Shown: positions 35,391 through 45,628 of the stretch, one piece after another | How positions within the stretch are numbered: the first letter of the stretch is position 1 | How the letters are laid out: each line of letters starts with the position of its first letter | Assembly (NCBI RefSeq): GCF_019320115.1 | Contig: NC_089587.1 | Coordinates: 102,450,166 to 102,514,165 of the forward strand | DNA: 64,000 bases | Reading direction: 5' to 3' | Source: Miscanthus floridulus | Taxonomy: Eukaryota > Streptophyta > Magnoliopsida > Poales > Poaceae | Translations under genes and position numbers: made by a program | Notes under the pieces: generated by a model | The model's input: the letters and a program-made list of their open reading frames with translations, nothing else | What the model was told of the DNA's origin: nothing | The model's database searches: none

Positions 35391-35573
35391 CGCGGAAACA
35401 AACAGTGTTCTGGTCAAATTTGAATTGTAAATTTGAATTTTTTTACGAGAAAAAGTACTGTAGGGGCAGTGCTAGACTGAACCACCCCTACAAACAGGTA
35501 TTATAGGGGCGGCTGGCCAAACTGCCCCTACAAAGAATTACGAGCCGCCCCTAAAAACGTTTCTGTAGTAGTG

Positions 35574-35696
35574 CTTGAGACCAGGCTATTGCCATTAAGC
35601 ATGTCTGGGCTTTTATTATGGATGATGATCAGAGGTTTGTGTAGGGCTGACCCGTGGCCAGTAGACAAGGCCTTCTTCTCAAACACCCCCATCTAG
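35574..35696. other. Host DNA flanking the CACTA right border
   Basis: The first 33 bp are duplicated at 23,878-23,910; the remainder is single copy in the window. No gene is recognised. Confidence 0.5.
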
Positions 35697-36041
35697 GGCC
35701 TTGTTTAGTTCCAGGGTGTAAAGTTTTAGAGTGTTAAATTAGGTGTCACATGGAGGTGTCACATGGGGTATTCGGATACTAATAAAAAAACAAATTATAG
35801 AATCCGTCAGTAAACCGCGAGATGAATTTATTAAGCCTAATTAATTCATCATTAGCATATGTGTTACAGTAGCACTTTATTGTCAAATCATGGATTAACT
35901 AGGCTTAAAAGATCCGTCTCGCAAAGTAGTTGGAATCTGTGCAATTAGTTATTTTTTAGTCCATGTTTAATACTCTATGCATGTGTCTAAATATTTAATA
36001 GGATAGAACGTAAACTTTTGTAGGAGGAACTAAACAAGACC
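35697..36041. mobile_element. MITE (GGCCTTGTTTAGTTCC terminal repeats)
   Basis: 345 bp, with left end GGCCTTGTTTAGTTCC and right end GGAACTAAACAAGACC, a near-perfect inverted repeat. It has internal TTAAGCCTAATTAATTC / AATTGCACAG-type segments shared with the MITEs at 37,566 and 38,137. It is non-coding. Target duplication is not clear, though the relatives have TAA. Confidence 0.75.
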
Positions 36042-36300
36042 TTGATAATTTAGTCATCTACTGTCCCTTCCAGATGACAGAAGCACGCACAGTTTGTCCA
36101 CCCCCATAAGTCCACCCCCATAAGTTGTCTCTGAGCTGAGCCTTCAAAACCCTTCTTCACTGATGGCTTTGCCTGGCTTGTCACTGACTCACTGTGGAAA
36201 GGTTCAGCGGCCACGCATCTTCTGCACTCCGCACAGTGTAAGAGGACACTGTTCTCATCTTCCTACCGTCATTTTGCTTCCCAAACAAGCAACCCGCCCT
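36042..36300. other. Non-coding stretch between MITEs
   Basis: No gene or repeat family recognised; a short duplicated CACCCCCATAAGT lies at about 36,100-36,128. Confidence 0.4.
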
Positions 36301-36427
36301 GTTCATTTGGGCATATTTGACTTATAAGCTGCACTTTTTCAGTCAATGATTAATATTTTTCTCTCGCATCAAATCAGCTAAGAGTACTTTCAATTATAAC
36401 TTATCAACCAAACAAGCCCAAACGAAC
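36301..36427. mobile_element. Small MITE (GTTCATTTGGGC ends)
   Basis: 127 bp with ends GTTCATTTGGGC and GCCCAAACGAAC and a second inner pair (TTATAAGC / ACTTATCAAC region). AT-rich, non-coding. Ends of this type occur in short non-autonomous grass DNA elements; the superfamily is not assigned. Confidence 0.6.
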
Positions 36428-36569
36428 TGGATGCAGGAAGGACATTGCTCTGCCGATGCTTCAAAACACCAAAGCCACTAGTAGTACTATCCGTATATGA
36501 GGTCATCCGGCGGCAACAAAACAAAACGGTTTTCACACGAGCTCCACCAAATCATTGAATCATTCCCGT

Positions 36570-37058
36570 AAATGTCTGGGAGCGGCCACACATGCTCTCA
36601 TTTGTTTTTTACTTGCCCAGTAGCGAGGGTAGTTTGGGCCGGCATTGCTAAATGTTTGGGGGGGGGGGGGGGGGGCAAACACTGTAGAAATGGTTGCCTC
36701 AAGGCAAGAAATACAATAATGTGTGGGGGTAGCTGCTATCTGCTTGGCTATTTGGAAAGCAAGGAACAAAGCTTGCTTCGACAAGAAATTAATAAAGAAC
36801 CTTGTCGAGATCATTGTCATGCATGTGCACTAATGAAGTATTGAGCAGGTCTCTATGGGGAAATAGACAGACGAAAGCTGATTGTAGGTGTGAACACCAT
36901 GCTACGGTGGCCATAGAGCTGTGTTGTTCGTTACCAGGAGGCTTCTCTTTGGAGAAGGTTTTTTCTCTGTTTTCTGTCGGATCTGACGTTGCTTCTAAAC
37001 GCTCTTGTATTTCCGTTTGTGAAATGTTAAGGGAGATCACCTCGAGTTTGAAAAAAAA
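36570..37058 (+). mobile_element. 5'-truncated LINE (non-LTR retrotransposon) fragment
   Basis: A 489-bp insertion with a terminal A-run (37,051-37,060) and a 12-bp target duplication AATCATTCCCGT at 36,558-36,569 and 37,059-37,070. The first 250 bp encode the zinc-binding RVT tail of plant LINEs: HLFFTCPVARVVWAG, then VAAICLAIWKARNKACF after a frame change. A run of about 17 G at 36,659-36,675 lies inside the coding remnant. The remainder is 3' untranslated sequence. Confidence 0.85.
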
Positions 37059-37070
37059 AATCATTCCCGT

Positions 37071-37565
37071 GAAGCGTAAAGCCATGCATTCAGGTCACAG
37101 GCGTTCGGTTTGGCACCGGCACGGCGGCACGTGACATGGCCCATTCGCCGGGCACGGGCAGGGTGATGTGATGAGGGCAGGCAGGACACTGAGCAGACTC
37201 ACCGTGGAGCTGCATGATTGCCGATTATTGTGGCATCTTGACTGTCTGCCCTCCGTCGTGTTGTGTACCCCTCGCACCGCCACCCATCTCTGGATGCCCA
37301 CTCGCCGCTGCCTGCCTCCAATCCAACTGTTTGATTGGAATTTGAGGCCGTCTGCACGAGCCGAGCAGATGGTCATCAAATCGCTGTCTCCTTAGAGCTG
37401 CTGGGCCTGCCTGGAGATGGACCTGCCTTTTCTCCCTTCTTTTTCACTCATTCCCTGCCTCCATGGGGTCCAGGAAATTGCCCTTTTTATCTTGGCACCG
37501 CATGGAAGCCCAGTGAGATAAGTGAGTCGCTGAGCAAGCAGCCAGTTGTGTAGACGGTAGAGTAA
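37071..37565. other. Non-coding stretch, no feature recognised
   Basis: Moderately GC-rich. Short frames on both strands (such as 37,095-37,379) lack any family signature. Could be remnant host intergenic DNA. Confidence 0.4.
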
Positions 37566-37898
37566 GGCTTTGTTTAATTCCTTTCCTAGAGTTTATTGTC
37601 TATCCAATCGAATGTTTCATACGTGCATGAGTATTAAATATAGATTAAAAAATAACTAATTGCATAGTTTATGACTAATTTGCGAAACAAATCTTTTAAG
37701 CCTAATTAGCCCATGATTTGACAACGTGGTGCACACATGTGCTAATGCGGATTAATTAGGCTTAATAAATTGGTCTCGCGGATTACTAATGGATTCTGTA
37801 ATTTATTTTTTTATTAGTATGTGAACACCTCATGCGACACCCCCATGTGACACCCGATGTGACGCCCAAAACTTTACGCCCTGAATTTAAACAAGGCC
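37566..37898. mobile_element. Tourist-like MITE with TAA target duplication
   Basis: 333 bp, from GGCTTTGTTTAATTCC to GAATTTAAACAAGGCC, flanked by TAA on both sides (37,563-37,565 and 37,899-37,901), as for PIF/Harbinger Tourist elements. Related in sequence to 35,697-36,041. Confidence 0.75.
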
Positions 37899-38133
37899 TA
37901 AGATAGATTGCCAATGTTCCGAAAGTTTGGTACTGCAACATCAAGTGTTTCTGTGGCAGGTTAGTGACAGAAACAGCTTGTTTCAGAACATGTAGAAAAC
38001 TAAGAAGAAATTTAAGACCTTGGACAGTAAAGAAAAACTCGCTAGAGTGCTTCCCACTCCCCAGAACGAGGCCATAAGGAGTTCAACGGTAATGTACAAT
38101 AGAGCTAGTGTCGGTACAAGGATCTAGAGATAA
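37899..38133. other. Non-coding spacer between MITEs
   Basis: No gene. The stretch CAGAAACAGCTTGTTTC is a short inverted repeat; similar words recur near 54,360. Confidence 0.35.
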
Positions 38134-38136
38134 TAA

Positions 38137-38412
38137 GGTCGTGTTTTGTTCAGCCGAATTGGCGCCGGCAGGAATACTGCAGCGACATTGTAGCTACAGT
38201 GTCGTTTTGTTTTTATTTGGTAATAATTGTCCAGTTGTTGACTAATTAGGCTCAAAACGTTCGTCTCGCAAAGTACAACCAAACTGTGCAATTAGTTTTT
38301 GATTTCGTCAACATATAGTACTCCATGCATGTACCATAAGCTTGATGTGACGGGAAATCTTCTTTTTGCATAGTGCCAAATTCTAGAATTTGGGGGCAAA
38401 CTAAACATGGCC
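38137..38412. mobile_element. Tourist-like MITE with TAA target duplication
   Basis: 276 bp, from GGTCGTGTTTTGTTC to GCAAACTAAACATGGCC, flanked by TAA (38,134-38,136 and 38,413-38,415). The middle (GTTGACTAATTAGGCTC, CGTCTCGCAAAGT) is shared with the two neighbouring MITEs. Confidence 0.7.
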
Positions 38413-38415
38413 TAA

Positions 38416-41145
38416 CTACATATCCAGGGGCAGGACAAGGATACGAATGTGGCTATATTGAAATCATGATTCCTGTGCTACCGTGTGCTTCCGTTGCAGT
38501 CGTATCCGTCAGAATATTCAGAGCAAGGTGCATGTGCTGCTTAACTATTGTCAGCAGGATCTGGTAACGACAAAGAAAGTTCAAGATTAATGGGGATGGA
38601 GTTTTGCTTAGAACGAACCAAAAAAAAAACCCCGAATATATGATTGACAAATACTGCAATACGCAAAAGAAAGCAAGACATTGGTGGAAACATCCATGAA
38701 TCACGCCCCAGGAAAGAGAAATGGTGACCGTGAGGGAACCTTTTGTCCCCAGTTCATGGCACTAGTACAAATCAGGCAACTTGACGCGGCGTCTGGACCC
38801 TTGTTCATGGCATGGGAATCTTCAGAAAAAGAGATCACAAGATTCTTATCACATCTATCTATCTAATCCATGCTCATGTTATGCTAGATAAGTGTAAAGG
38901 TTCCAGATGCTTCTAAAAGCGTGTGTGCGTGCGGTCTTGAACGATTCCGTGTTCTTGGTCCACTGCAATCGTTTCAATAGCTACTGCCTACTGCCCAGGA
39001 AGCCTGACGAATTTTCCCAGTTCCAATGCTTGTTGCGATCCGAAAAGCCTCGTCGTTTGTTTGCTGTGACTGGATTGGTTCATTGCTGCGCCAAGTCCTC
39101 CCTAGCTTTAAGCTATCTGCAGAGAATAAGGTCCTCCACACGGACTCGGGACTCTGCTGCATTGACCTCCTGATTCTTAGCTCTCAAAAATCCAAGCACG
39201 GTCATTCCGTGCGGTGAGTGATCAATACTTTACAGCCATTGCCCGTTCATGTTTCTGGGAAACAGCTGCATATCCTGGTGAAGCATTTTCTTCAACATAA
39301 TTTGAATTTACTTTTTACTTCTGATGTAACTTGAGTTTAGCAGACAAGATTTCACTTGACATGCATGATATTTGCAGGGATATCCTTGTCCTGCTTTCGT
39401 ATGTATATATGCTCATAACTAGGATGTCAGTACATCCCTTAACAGTATGCACAAGACCAGCACAACCGAGACAGCAACACATCCTTTTATTTCATTCCGA
39501 TCCAATGCATGCAGTCCTCATGGCACATAGCAGCTCACATCTGTTGGCCACCCTTAAAAGTAACTACCAAAAGAATAAGGCATATGTTTCTCAAAAAAAA
39601 AAGGCATCATTGTATGCCGAGGAATGTGTCGTAAATTCAACCAGATGGAACCTTGCCTTCCATCAAGCAACCATAGAATTCAGGGGTCATAATTTCATTG
39701 CTACAATCCCAGCCTAACTCGCCTTCAAGCAACATGGCAGATTCATCAACACTTCAACAGAGTATAATCCATATCCACTGGACTCCAATGCATTCCCATA
39801 TTTAGTTACCAATGCAGGTCAAGTTGCAGGGTAACGGGGAAACGAAATACTGCATATTGTACATGACTATATTTATTATGAATAAATATGTTTATTAACC
39901 AATATACAAGACACTGAGAACCCACGCAACGAATGCTCTTGTTCTCCTAACAGGACAACTTAGTTCAGCTGTAACAACATGCCATCATCTTGCGAAAAAC
40001 CTCGTCCGAACAAAGACAGGAAGCATATGGTGGCCTCCTTTTAATCTTGTTGCTGACAGCGAACAACAGCTACCTTATCACCTGAAAAGAGCAGAAGCAT
40101 ATGAGCACGACAACTGAGAGACTTTACGAGCTTTGTTAAGGAACAATAGACAGTAACAGCGAAACCGTAACACATAAGAATGGATCTTAGGATCGGAAAG
40201 TCAAAAAGATGCTATTGGGCGGCACTTTAAGAACCAATCGCCTATAGCTTTATTCTCTTAAAATATCAGTTCAGTTCCACATGAAAGGATTTATTCATTA
40301 CACAAGTTGAGAAATGGCAGTATGTCACAACAGGAGAAACCCTGCTTTTTTGTTGCCCAGCAAGTTTGACACCACTACATGCCTCATCCACCAAAATAGA
40401 AATTAAGATAGACATTAATTTGTGCCAACTAATTCTGGCGGTATAAATGTACTTTCTGTGATGTGTAAAGTGAAGTACTAGCACTCAATCACTCATAAAG
40501 CAGCATAGTTCAGCTTTCTTAATAGCAAGCTCACATGAGCAACCCAAGTCCACCATTACTTCAAATAACAGCATGTATCTGTTGAAGCAATTGGCTAACT
40601 TATTCTAAAGGGTGATGCAAGAATAAAAGCTTGAAAGAAAATCAATCACAAGGTGGATAGGCATGTAAGGTGTCCAAGGCCGGCACGCGTGGATTCTACT
40701 TTGTCTCTTTGCTGTCGAATGCACAGAATTTCTATTAACTTGGTAAACCTCTAAGCTTGTGCATGTGATGGTCAGTGTTTTCATACATGAATAAGACAAT
40801 TAGTTGTTACAGAATTTTGTCACAATAGAGCAAGAATGATGCACTCATATGAGGAGATTAGCAAAATTCTGTTATAATCAGTGAGACGTGATTTTGCAGT
40901 GGACGTGTTCATGCTGTACCAGAAGTCTAAAACAAAAGCGCTGAACAGGAAGCATAACAAATAAATAATGGAGGTGTCAAGAAACTAAGTAGCAAATGAC
41001 CAATAAAGAGATAAGATATTTATTAAGCGACAAAAGAGATTCAGGAATCAAGGTTGCCAAACTATCAACATACAGTAGCATGAACTAGTTTCACTCTTTT
41101 GAAGGAAATCAAGGCAGATCTGCAAATTCTGTATCTACCACCTTG
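38416..41145. other. AT-rich non-coding host DNA, intron- or intergenic-like
   Basis: No protein-coding gene or known repeat is recognised over 2.7 kb. Short frames (38,681-38,866; 38,907-39,173; 39,331-39,717) show no family motif and mixed composition. Its texture matches 51,750-52,500 on the other side of the retroelement, consistent with one host stretch split by that insertion. A possible terminal exon is listed separately. Confidence 0.45.
39865..40081 (-). other. Possible 3'-terminal untranslated exon of the RING gene
   Basis: On the minus strand CTGCTCTTTTCAG is a good splice acceptor at about 40,082. It is followed by about 190 bp and then AATAAA signals within TTAATAAACAT and CATAATAAATA at 39,874-39,905. 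The RING pseudogene at 52.5 kb is read in the same direction and has a donor-like CAG/GTTTAG at about 52,480. Joining them is speculative, as the exon has no coding content. Confidence 0.25.
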
Positions 41146-41150
41146 TCAAT

Positions 41151-41545
41151 TGTCGATGTTTCACCATCGATAGCCTGCCACGGGGGTACCCGGGGCAGTA
41201 TGTTCGGGCTTCGGCGTATGCAGAACTCGACGGTAAACGCAAGAGACAAATGATTTATCCTGGTTCGGGCCCTCGACCGTGATCGAGTAATAGCCCTACG
41301 TCCAGTTCGGTGTTAGCCTTTGCGTTGGATTGATTGTAAAAATGTTGTGTTGCGTTATGTTCTGTCCTCTAAGGAGCCCTGCCCTCCTTTATATAGTCAG
41401 GAGGCCAGAGTCCTAGTCGGTTTACAATATAGAGTTCTAGTAGAATTACAGGATAGTATTACTACTAGGATTACATGGGAGGAATCCTAATCAAACTAGA
41501 TCTCCTCTCTTCCTTGCGGTGTATCCTGTGGGTCCCGTATCGACA
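41151..41545 (-). repeat. 3' LTR of N2
   Basis: 395 bp, TGTCGATACGGG... to ...CATCGACA on the minus strand, with TATA-like CTATATAAAGG near 41,388-41,397. Matches 45,252-45,628 plus 51,730-51,744. Confidence 0.88.
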
Positions 41546-43020
41546 AGCTCCTGAGCACTTCATGGTTGAGCTCTGGAAGCCTCGTCTTATTCCTTCAGGT
41601 CTTGCCGAGCAGGAACAAGCGTCGTCCGAGTGCTTTCTTGAGTGAAACCATGTAGTGCTTCTTGGGATCTTCGAGTGGTGCGTGCTTTTTGAAAAAAAAA
41701 GTACTCCCATCTGGGTGTAGCCCCCGAGCCTCTTGCTATTTAGAACAAGGAGCTAGAGGGTCTTGTCTTGAAATTGCTCTGATTCTTCGTCGAAGGGCTC
41801 CCGAGCATATACCCGGGTTCTTTATCAAAAAGAACTCGGATATAAATCGGTCCGGGTTCTTTTTGTCGTGAGGCCTTGAAGTGGTCTGTTTTGAAGAAGT
41901 CTTCTTGGTAACGTGTGCTTTTTCAAAGAAAAAAGTGCACTCACTGAGTGTAGCCCCCGAGCCTCTTGCGAGGGTCTTGAATCTTATGTTGTTTGAAAAC
42001 TCCTGTCTTGAAGAAGTCTTCACTCACTGAGTGTAGCCCCCGAGCCTCTTGCTATTTGGAACAAAAAGTTAGAGGGTCTTAAATCTGAGTTGTTCAAAGA
42101 ACTGAAAACCTCTTCTGAGGATATGTAGGATCTTGTAGACATTCTTAAGGGTGTATCCAAGTAACCCGCGAACTGCAGTATGTTATCCATATACCATTGC
42201 AAGTCAACACAGTTGCGCCACCGAGTACTTTCCATAATTAGCTTACGTGCTTGATGTCTTCTTGCATGCTGCTCTATGTCATGCCTCTTCCTTTGTTTCG
42301 CTTGAGTAATGAAAGTATATATAAATATGCCCGTGCATCCTCATATTCGTACTCATCTTGCTGACGCAAAATCTTCTCGTTCGATCGTGATCCGGTCCAA
42401 GTAAGGCAACCTAGATAATCCATCAAAAGGCTTTGGGTGGGCAGTCCCCTCACCGGAGACCCCGTATCACCCCCACCTTAGAATTTCCAAATCACCGCAA
42501 CAAGGTTGACCTTAGCTGTCGAGTAGTTGATCACCCCAACCGAGTAGTCGATCACCGCGGCTGAGTAGTCGGACGTCCTGGCGACTTGTAGAGCAGCAAC
42601 CGAGTAAGACAGTGCGGGGCGTGTGTCTCACCCAACGAAGTAGTGGCCAAGTAAGGCAGCCAGCGATGGGCGAGCTCCTTATTTGATGACGTGGTCTAGA
42701 AAATGGTTCCCTTTCCGGCGAGTAGGCTTCACGGATTAAGGCCTCAGCAACCTAGGTAAATCAACTGTAGTAGAGCCGCAGAGGCATATGGATAATATCC
42801 AGAGATATATGATGATTAAAGAATATTTGAAAACATATTAAACCATGACTTAGCTTGATTGATGGCCGCGTGGTAGAATCAGCGCGCGATCCTGGCATTT
42901 TGCGCTCAGGAGACCCCAGTGGTTGTAGCCCCCGAGCATCAGCTTGCGAGTACTTGGACATGAGCTGTCGAGTAGTTGGTCACCGCAGCCAAAGTAGTCG
43001 GAAACTATGACGAGTAGTCA
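41546..43020 (-). other. N2 3' non-coding region with repeated GCTCGGGGGCTAC motif
   Basis: TAGCCCCCGAGCCTCTTGC occurs near 41,718, 41,951 and 42,035, and TAGCCCCCGAGCATC near 42,926. Around 42,520-43,015 there are repeats of GAGTAGTCG / GAGTAGTTGATCACC. No gene. Equivalent in position and style to the purine-motif region of N1. Confidence 0.6.
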
Positions 43021-43029
43021 GACAACAAG

Positions 43030-44025
43030 CTTGTTTCAGCCTTTTTGCTTTTTGGTTCGGGTGTTAGCTTATTAGCTACCCTCATTGGCGGGCTCAAGCA
43101 TCTTTTCAGCTCTTTTGCTCTCGGCCAGTATGCTTAGGCATAATTTCAGCCATTTTGCTTTTTGGTTCGGGTGTTAGCTTATTAGCTACCCTCATCGGCG
43201 GGCTCAAGTATCTTTTCAGCTCTTTTGCTCTTGGCTGGTATGCTCAGGCATAATTTCAGCCATATTGCTTTTTGGTTTGGGTGTTAGCTTATTAGCTACC
43301 CTCATCGGTGGGCTCAAGCATCTTTTCAACTCTTTTGCTCTCAACCGGTATGCTCAGGCGTGCTTTCAGCCATTTTGCTTTTTTAGATCGGGTGTTAGCT
43401 TATTAGCTACCCTCATCGGCGGGCTCAAGCATCTTTTAGCTCTTTTGCTCTCGGCCGATATGCTCAGGGATAATTTCAGTCATTTTGCTTTTTGGTTCTG
43501 GTGTTAGCTTATTAGCTACCCTCATCGGCGGGCTCAAGCATCTTTTCAGCTCTTTTGCTCTCAGCTGGTATGCTCAGGCGTGCTTTCAGCCATTTTGCTT
43601 TTTTGGATCGGGTGTTAGCTTATTAGCTACCCTCATCAGCGGGCTCAAGCATCCTTTTAGCTCTTTTGCTCTCAGCCGGTATGCTCAAGCGTGCTTTCAG
43701 CCATTTTGCTTTTTTAGATCAGGTGTTAGCTTATTAGCTACCCTCATCGACGGGCTCAAGCATTTTTTCAGCTCTTTTGCTCTTAGTCGGTATGCTCAGG
43801 CATGATTTCAGCCGTTTTGCTTTTTGGATCGGGTGTCAGCTTATTAGCTATCCTCATCAGCGGGCTCAAGCATCTTTTCAGCTCTTTTGCTCTCAGTCGG
43901 TATGCTCAGGCATGATTTCAGCCATTTTGCTTTTTGGATCAGGTGTTAGCTTATTAGCTACCCTCATCGATGGGCTCAAGCATCTTTTCAACTCTTTTGC
44001 TCTTAGTCGGTATGCTCATCTTGGT
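43030..44025 (-). repeat. 110-bp minisatellite inside N2 (about nine units)
   Basis: The word GTGTTAGCTTATTAGCTACC starts at 43,061, 43,171, 43,281, 43,392, 43,501, 43,612, 43,723, 43,833 (variant) and 43,943, giving units of 109-111 bp. Units differ by scattered substitutions and two subtypes are visible (TTTTTGGTTCGGG and TTTTTTAGATCGG before the word). Plus-strand frames of 80-122 codons arise where neighbouring units are 111 bp; these are by-products of the repeat. Confidence 0.9.
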
Positions 44026-44139
44026 TACTCTGAGTATGGTTTTTTCTGCTTCCTCGGTCGTGGCTTCCGTTTGGCCCTAGTCTTTCAAAAGCAGACCTCC
44101 TTTGACTTTATACTTCTTGCCCGGCTGAAACGATGGGTA

Positions 44140-45187
44140 TTCTAGAGCGGGTCGTTCCGTCGTGTGCTTTTAAGGATGTTGTTCGTAAAAGTTCTCGGAG
44201 TCGCTCTTGTTCTTTATTGGGATGTGAAATGGCTTCAAGTTCTTCTAACACTTCTCAGATCTTATCATATGGAGCATTGCGTGCCCTGGCTGCTCGTCTT
44301 TCTCTGGCTTCTTGATTGTATTTCTTCTTGCCGTACTTGGCTAATTCTGTCTCGTACTTGATCCAGGCTTCTTTGTGCTGTCTAGCGCGGCGTCTGCGAC
44401 CTTCTTTTAGTTTATTTCTTCTTTCCCTGGCTTGTTTCTAGCCCTCAGACTCGCCATCGTATTCTAGGGCATTAGGAGATATGTTGGATTCTGACTCATC
44501 TGAGGATCTGACATCTGGTGCTTGTGGCGGTATCAGCGGTGATTGTTGAACCATAAAAACTTCTCAGGCATGTACTGCTTCTATGTCTGCCTTGCATGAG
44601 TTGTTGATGTCTTTTGTGGAGGCATCGGTGTCGTAGAGCATACTGCCTTTTTGGTAGGGTAGAACAGCTGTCTCATTAACTAATCGGGTGTTGCTGCTTC
44701 TGGGAATAGGACCCGGCTAGTGGACAAGGCAATCTTGAGATGTCATGGTTAGTATGAGGCCTTCCTGTGCTCCGGTAAGTCGTAGCCTTCGCACTGGACC
44801 GGCGACTTCTTGGAGCGGGTCTTGGTAAGATCTTGCTATGTTGTTGAGTCCAATCGGGAGAGGACCCGACTTCTTGAAAGGACTCTGAGTGTATTCCGAG
44901 TTGTTTTCTTGAAAAGAACTTGGTTTCTCGAAAGAACTCGATAAAGACTCCATCTTAGATGTGGAGCCTGAGTTTGAGTCGGATGCGCAAAGCCACGAAA
45001 TCTAAGTTAGATCGGACATCACGAGCTGCGTGAATCTTCCGGCGAGTTGATCCATCGTAGTCACCGAAATAGAAAAGTCTTCATGGTGATCTAAATCTTT
45101 AAGGAGACAGCTTCGGAGCTTGTCATCGTCATCTACCTCGTAGATCCATGAACCGAAGATGAAGGTTGATCCCATCGAGAAGATCAT
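44140..45187 (-). pseudogene. Gag-like charged protein of N2 (broken)
   Basis: On the minus strand an ATG at 45,187, 45 bases after the primer-like site, opens a 61-codon acidic frame (MIFSMGSTFIFGSWIYEVDD). After stops, coding-like sequence resumes at about 44,520-44,150 with RSSDESESNISPNALEYDG and a highly charged helix (RQHKEAWIKYETELAKYGKK; NQEARERRAARARNAPYDK). Stops interrupt near 45,002, 44,442 and 44,257. The position and charged coiled-coil nature suggest a degenerate gag. No zinc knuckle or enzyme motif is seen. Confidence 0.45.
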
Positions 45188-45231
45188 GTTGTCGAGGTCC
45201 GTCGAGCTCTCGGATGCAGTTTCGCCGAAAG

Positions 45232-45249
45232 CCCCTACATGGCGCGCCA
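45232..45249 (-). other. Primer-binding-like site of N2
   Basis: Minus TGGCGCGCCATGTAGGGG, two bases after the LTR end; differs from the N3 site by one base. Confidence 0.65.
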
Positions 45250-45251
45250 GC

Positions 45252-45628
45252 TATCAATGTTTCACCACCGATAGCCTGCCATGGGGGTACCGGGGGTAGT
45301 ATGTTCGGGCTTTGGCGTATGCAGAACTCGATGGTAAACGTAAGAGACAGTTGATTTATCCTGGTTCGGGCCCTCGACCGTGATCGAGTAATAGCCCTAC
45401 GTCCAGTTCGGCATTAGCCTTTGTGTTGGATTGATTGCAAAGTGTTGTGTTGCGTTGTCTCTTGTGTCCAGGAACTCCGTCCTCCTTTATATAGTCAGGT
45501 GGCCAGAGTCCTAGTTGATTTACAATGAGGTTTCTAGTAGGATAAAAGAATAATACTACTACTAAGATTACAGGGAAGGGAGATCTAGTTAGACTAGATC
45601 TTCTACCTTCCTTGTGGGGTATCCTGTG
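45252..45628 (-). repeat. 5' LTR of N2, inner part
   Basis: Matches 41,151-41,527. TATA-like CTATATAAAGG on the minus strand at about 45,485-45,495. It is broken at CTGTG (45,624-45,628) by the copia element; the last 15 bp are at 51,730-51,744. Confidence 0.85.

Larger units (their letters stand above)
34042..35573 (+). mobile_element. CACTA right end, copy 2 (original position)
   Basis: A near-duplicate of 22,359-23,877, including the Ulp1-like blocks (34,058-34,282, about 34,370-34,480, about 34,590-34,665 and 34,745-35,120), the 42-bp repeat (35,255-35,390) and the terminus ending GTAGTAGTG at 35,573. It is followed by the same flanking DNA (CTTGAGACCAGGCTATTGCC), which here continues into unique sequence, so this copy keeps the original right border. 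Confidence 0.85.

Noticed and set aside
43265..44145. Series of plus-strand frames repeating GVSLLATLIGGLKHLF, looking like a repetitive membrane protein
   Set aside because: They follow 110-bp minisatellite units; the frame only persists where neighbours are 111 bp, and it lies antisense to N2.
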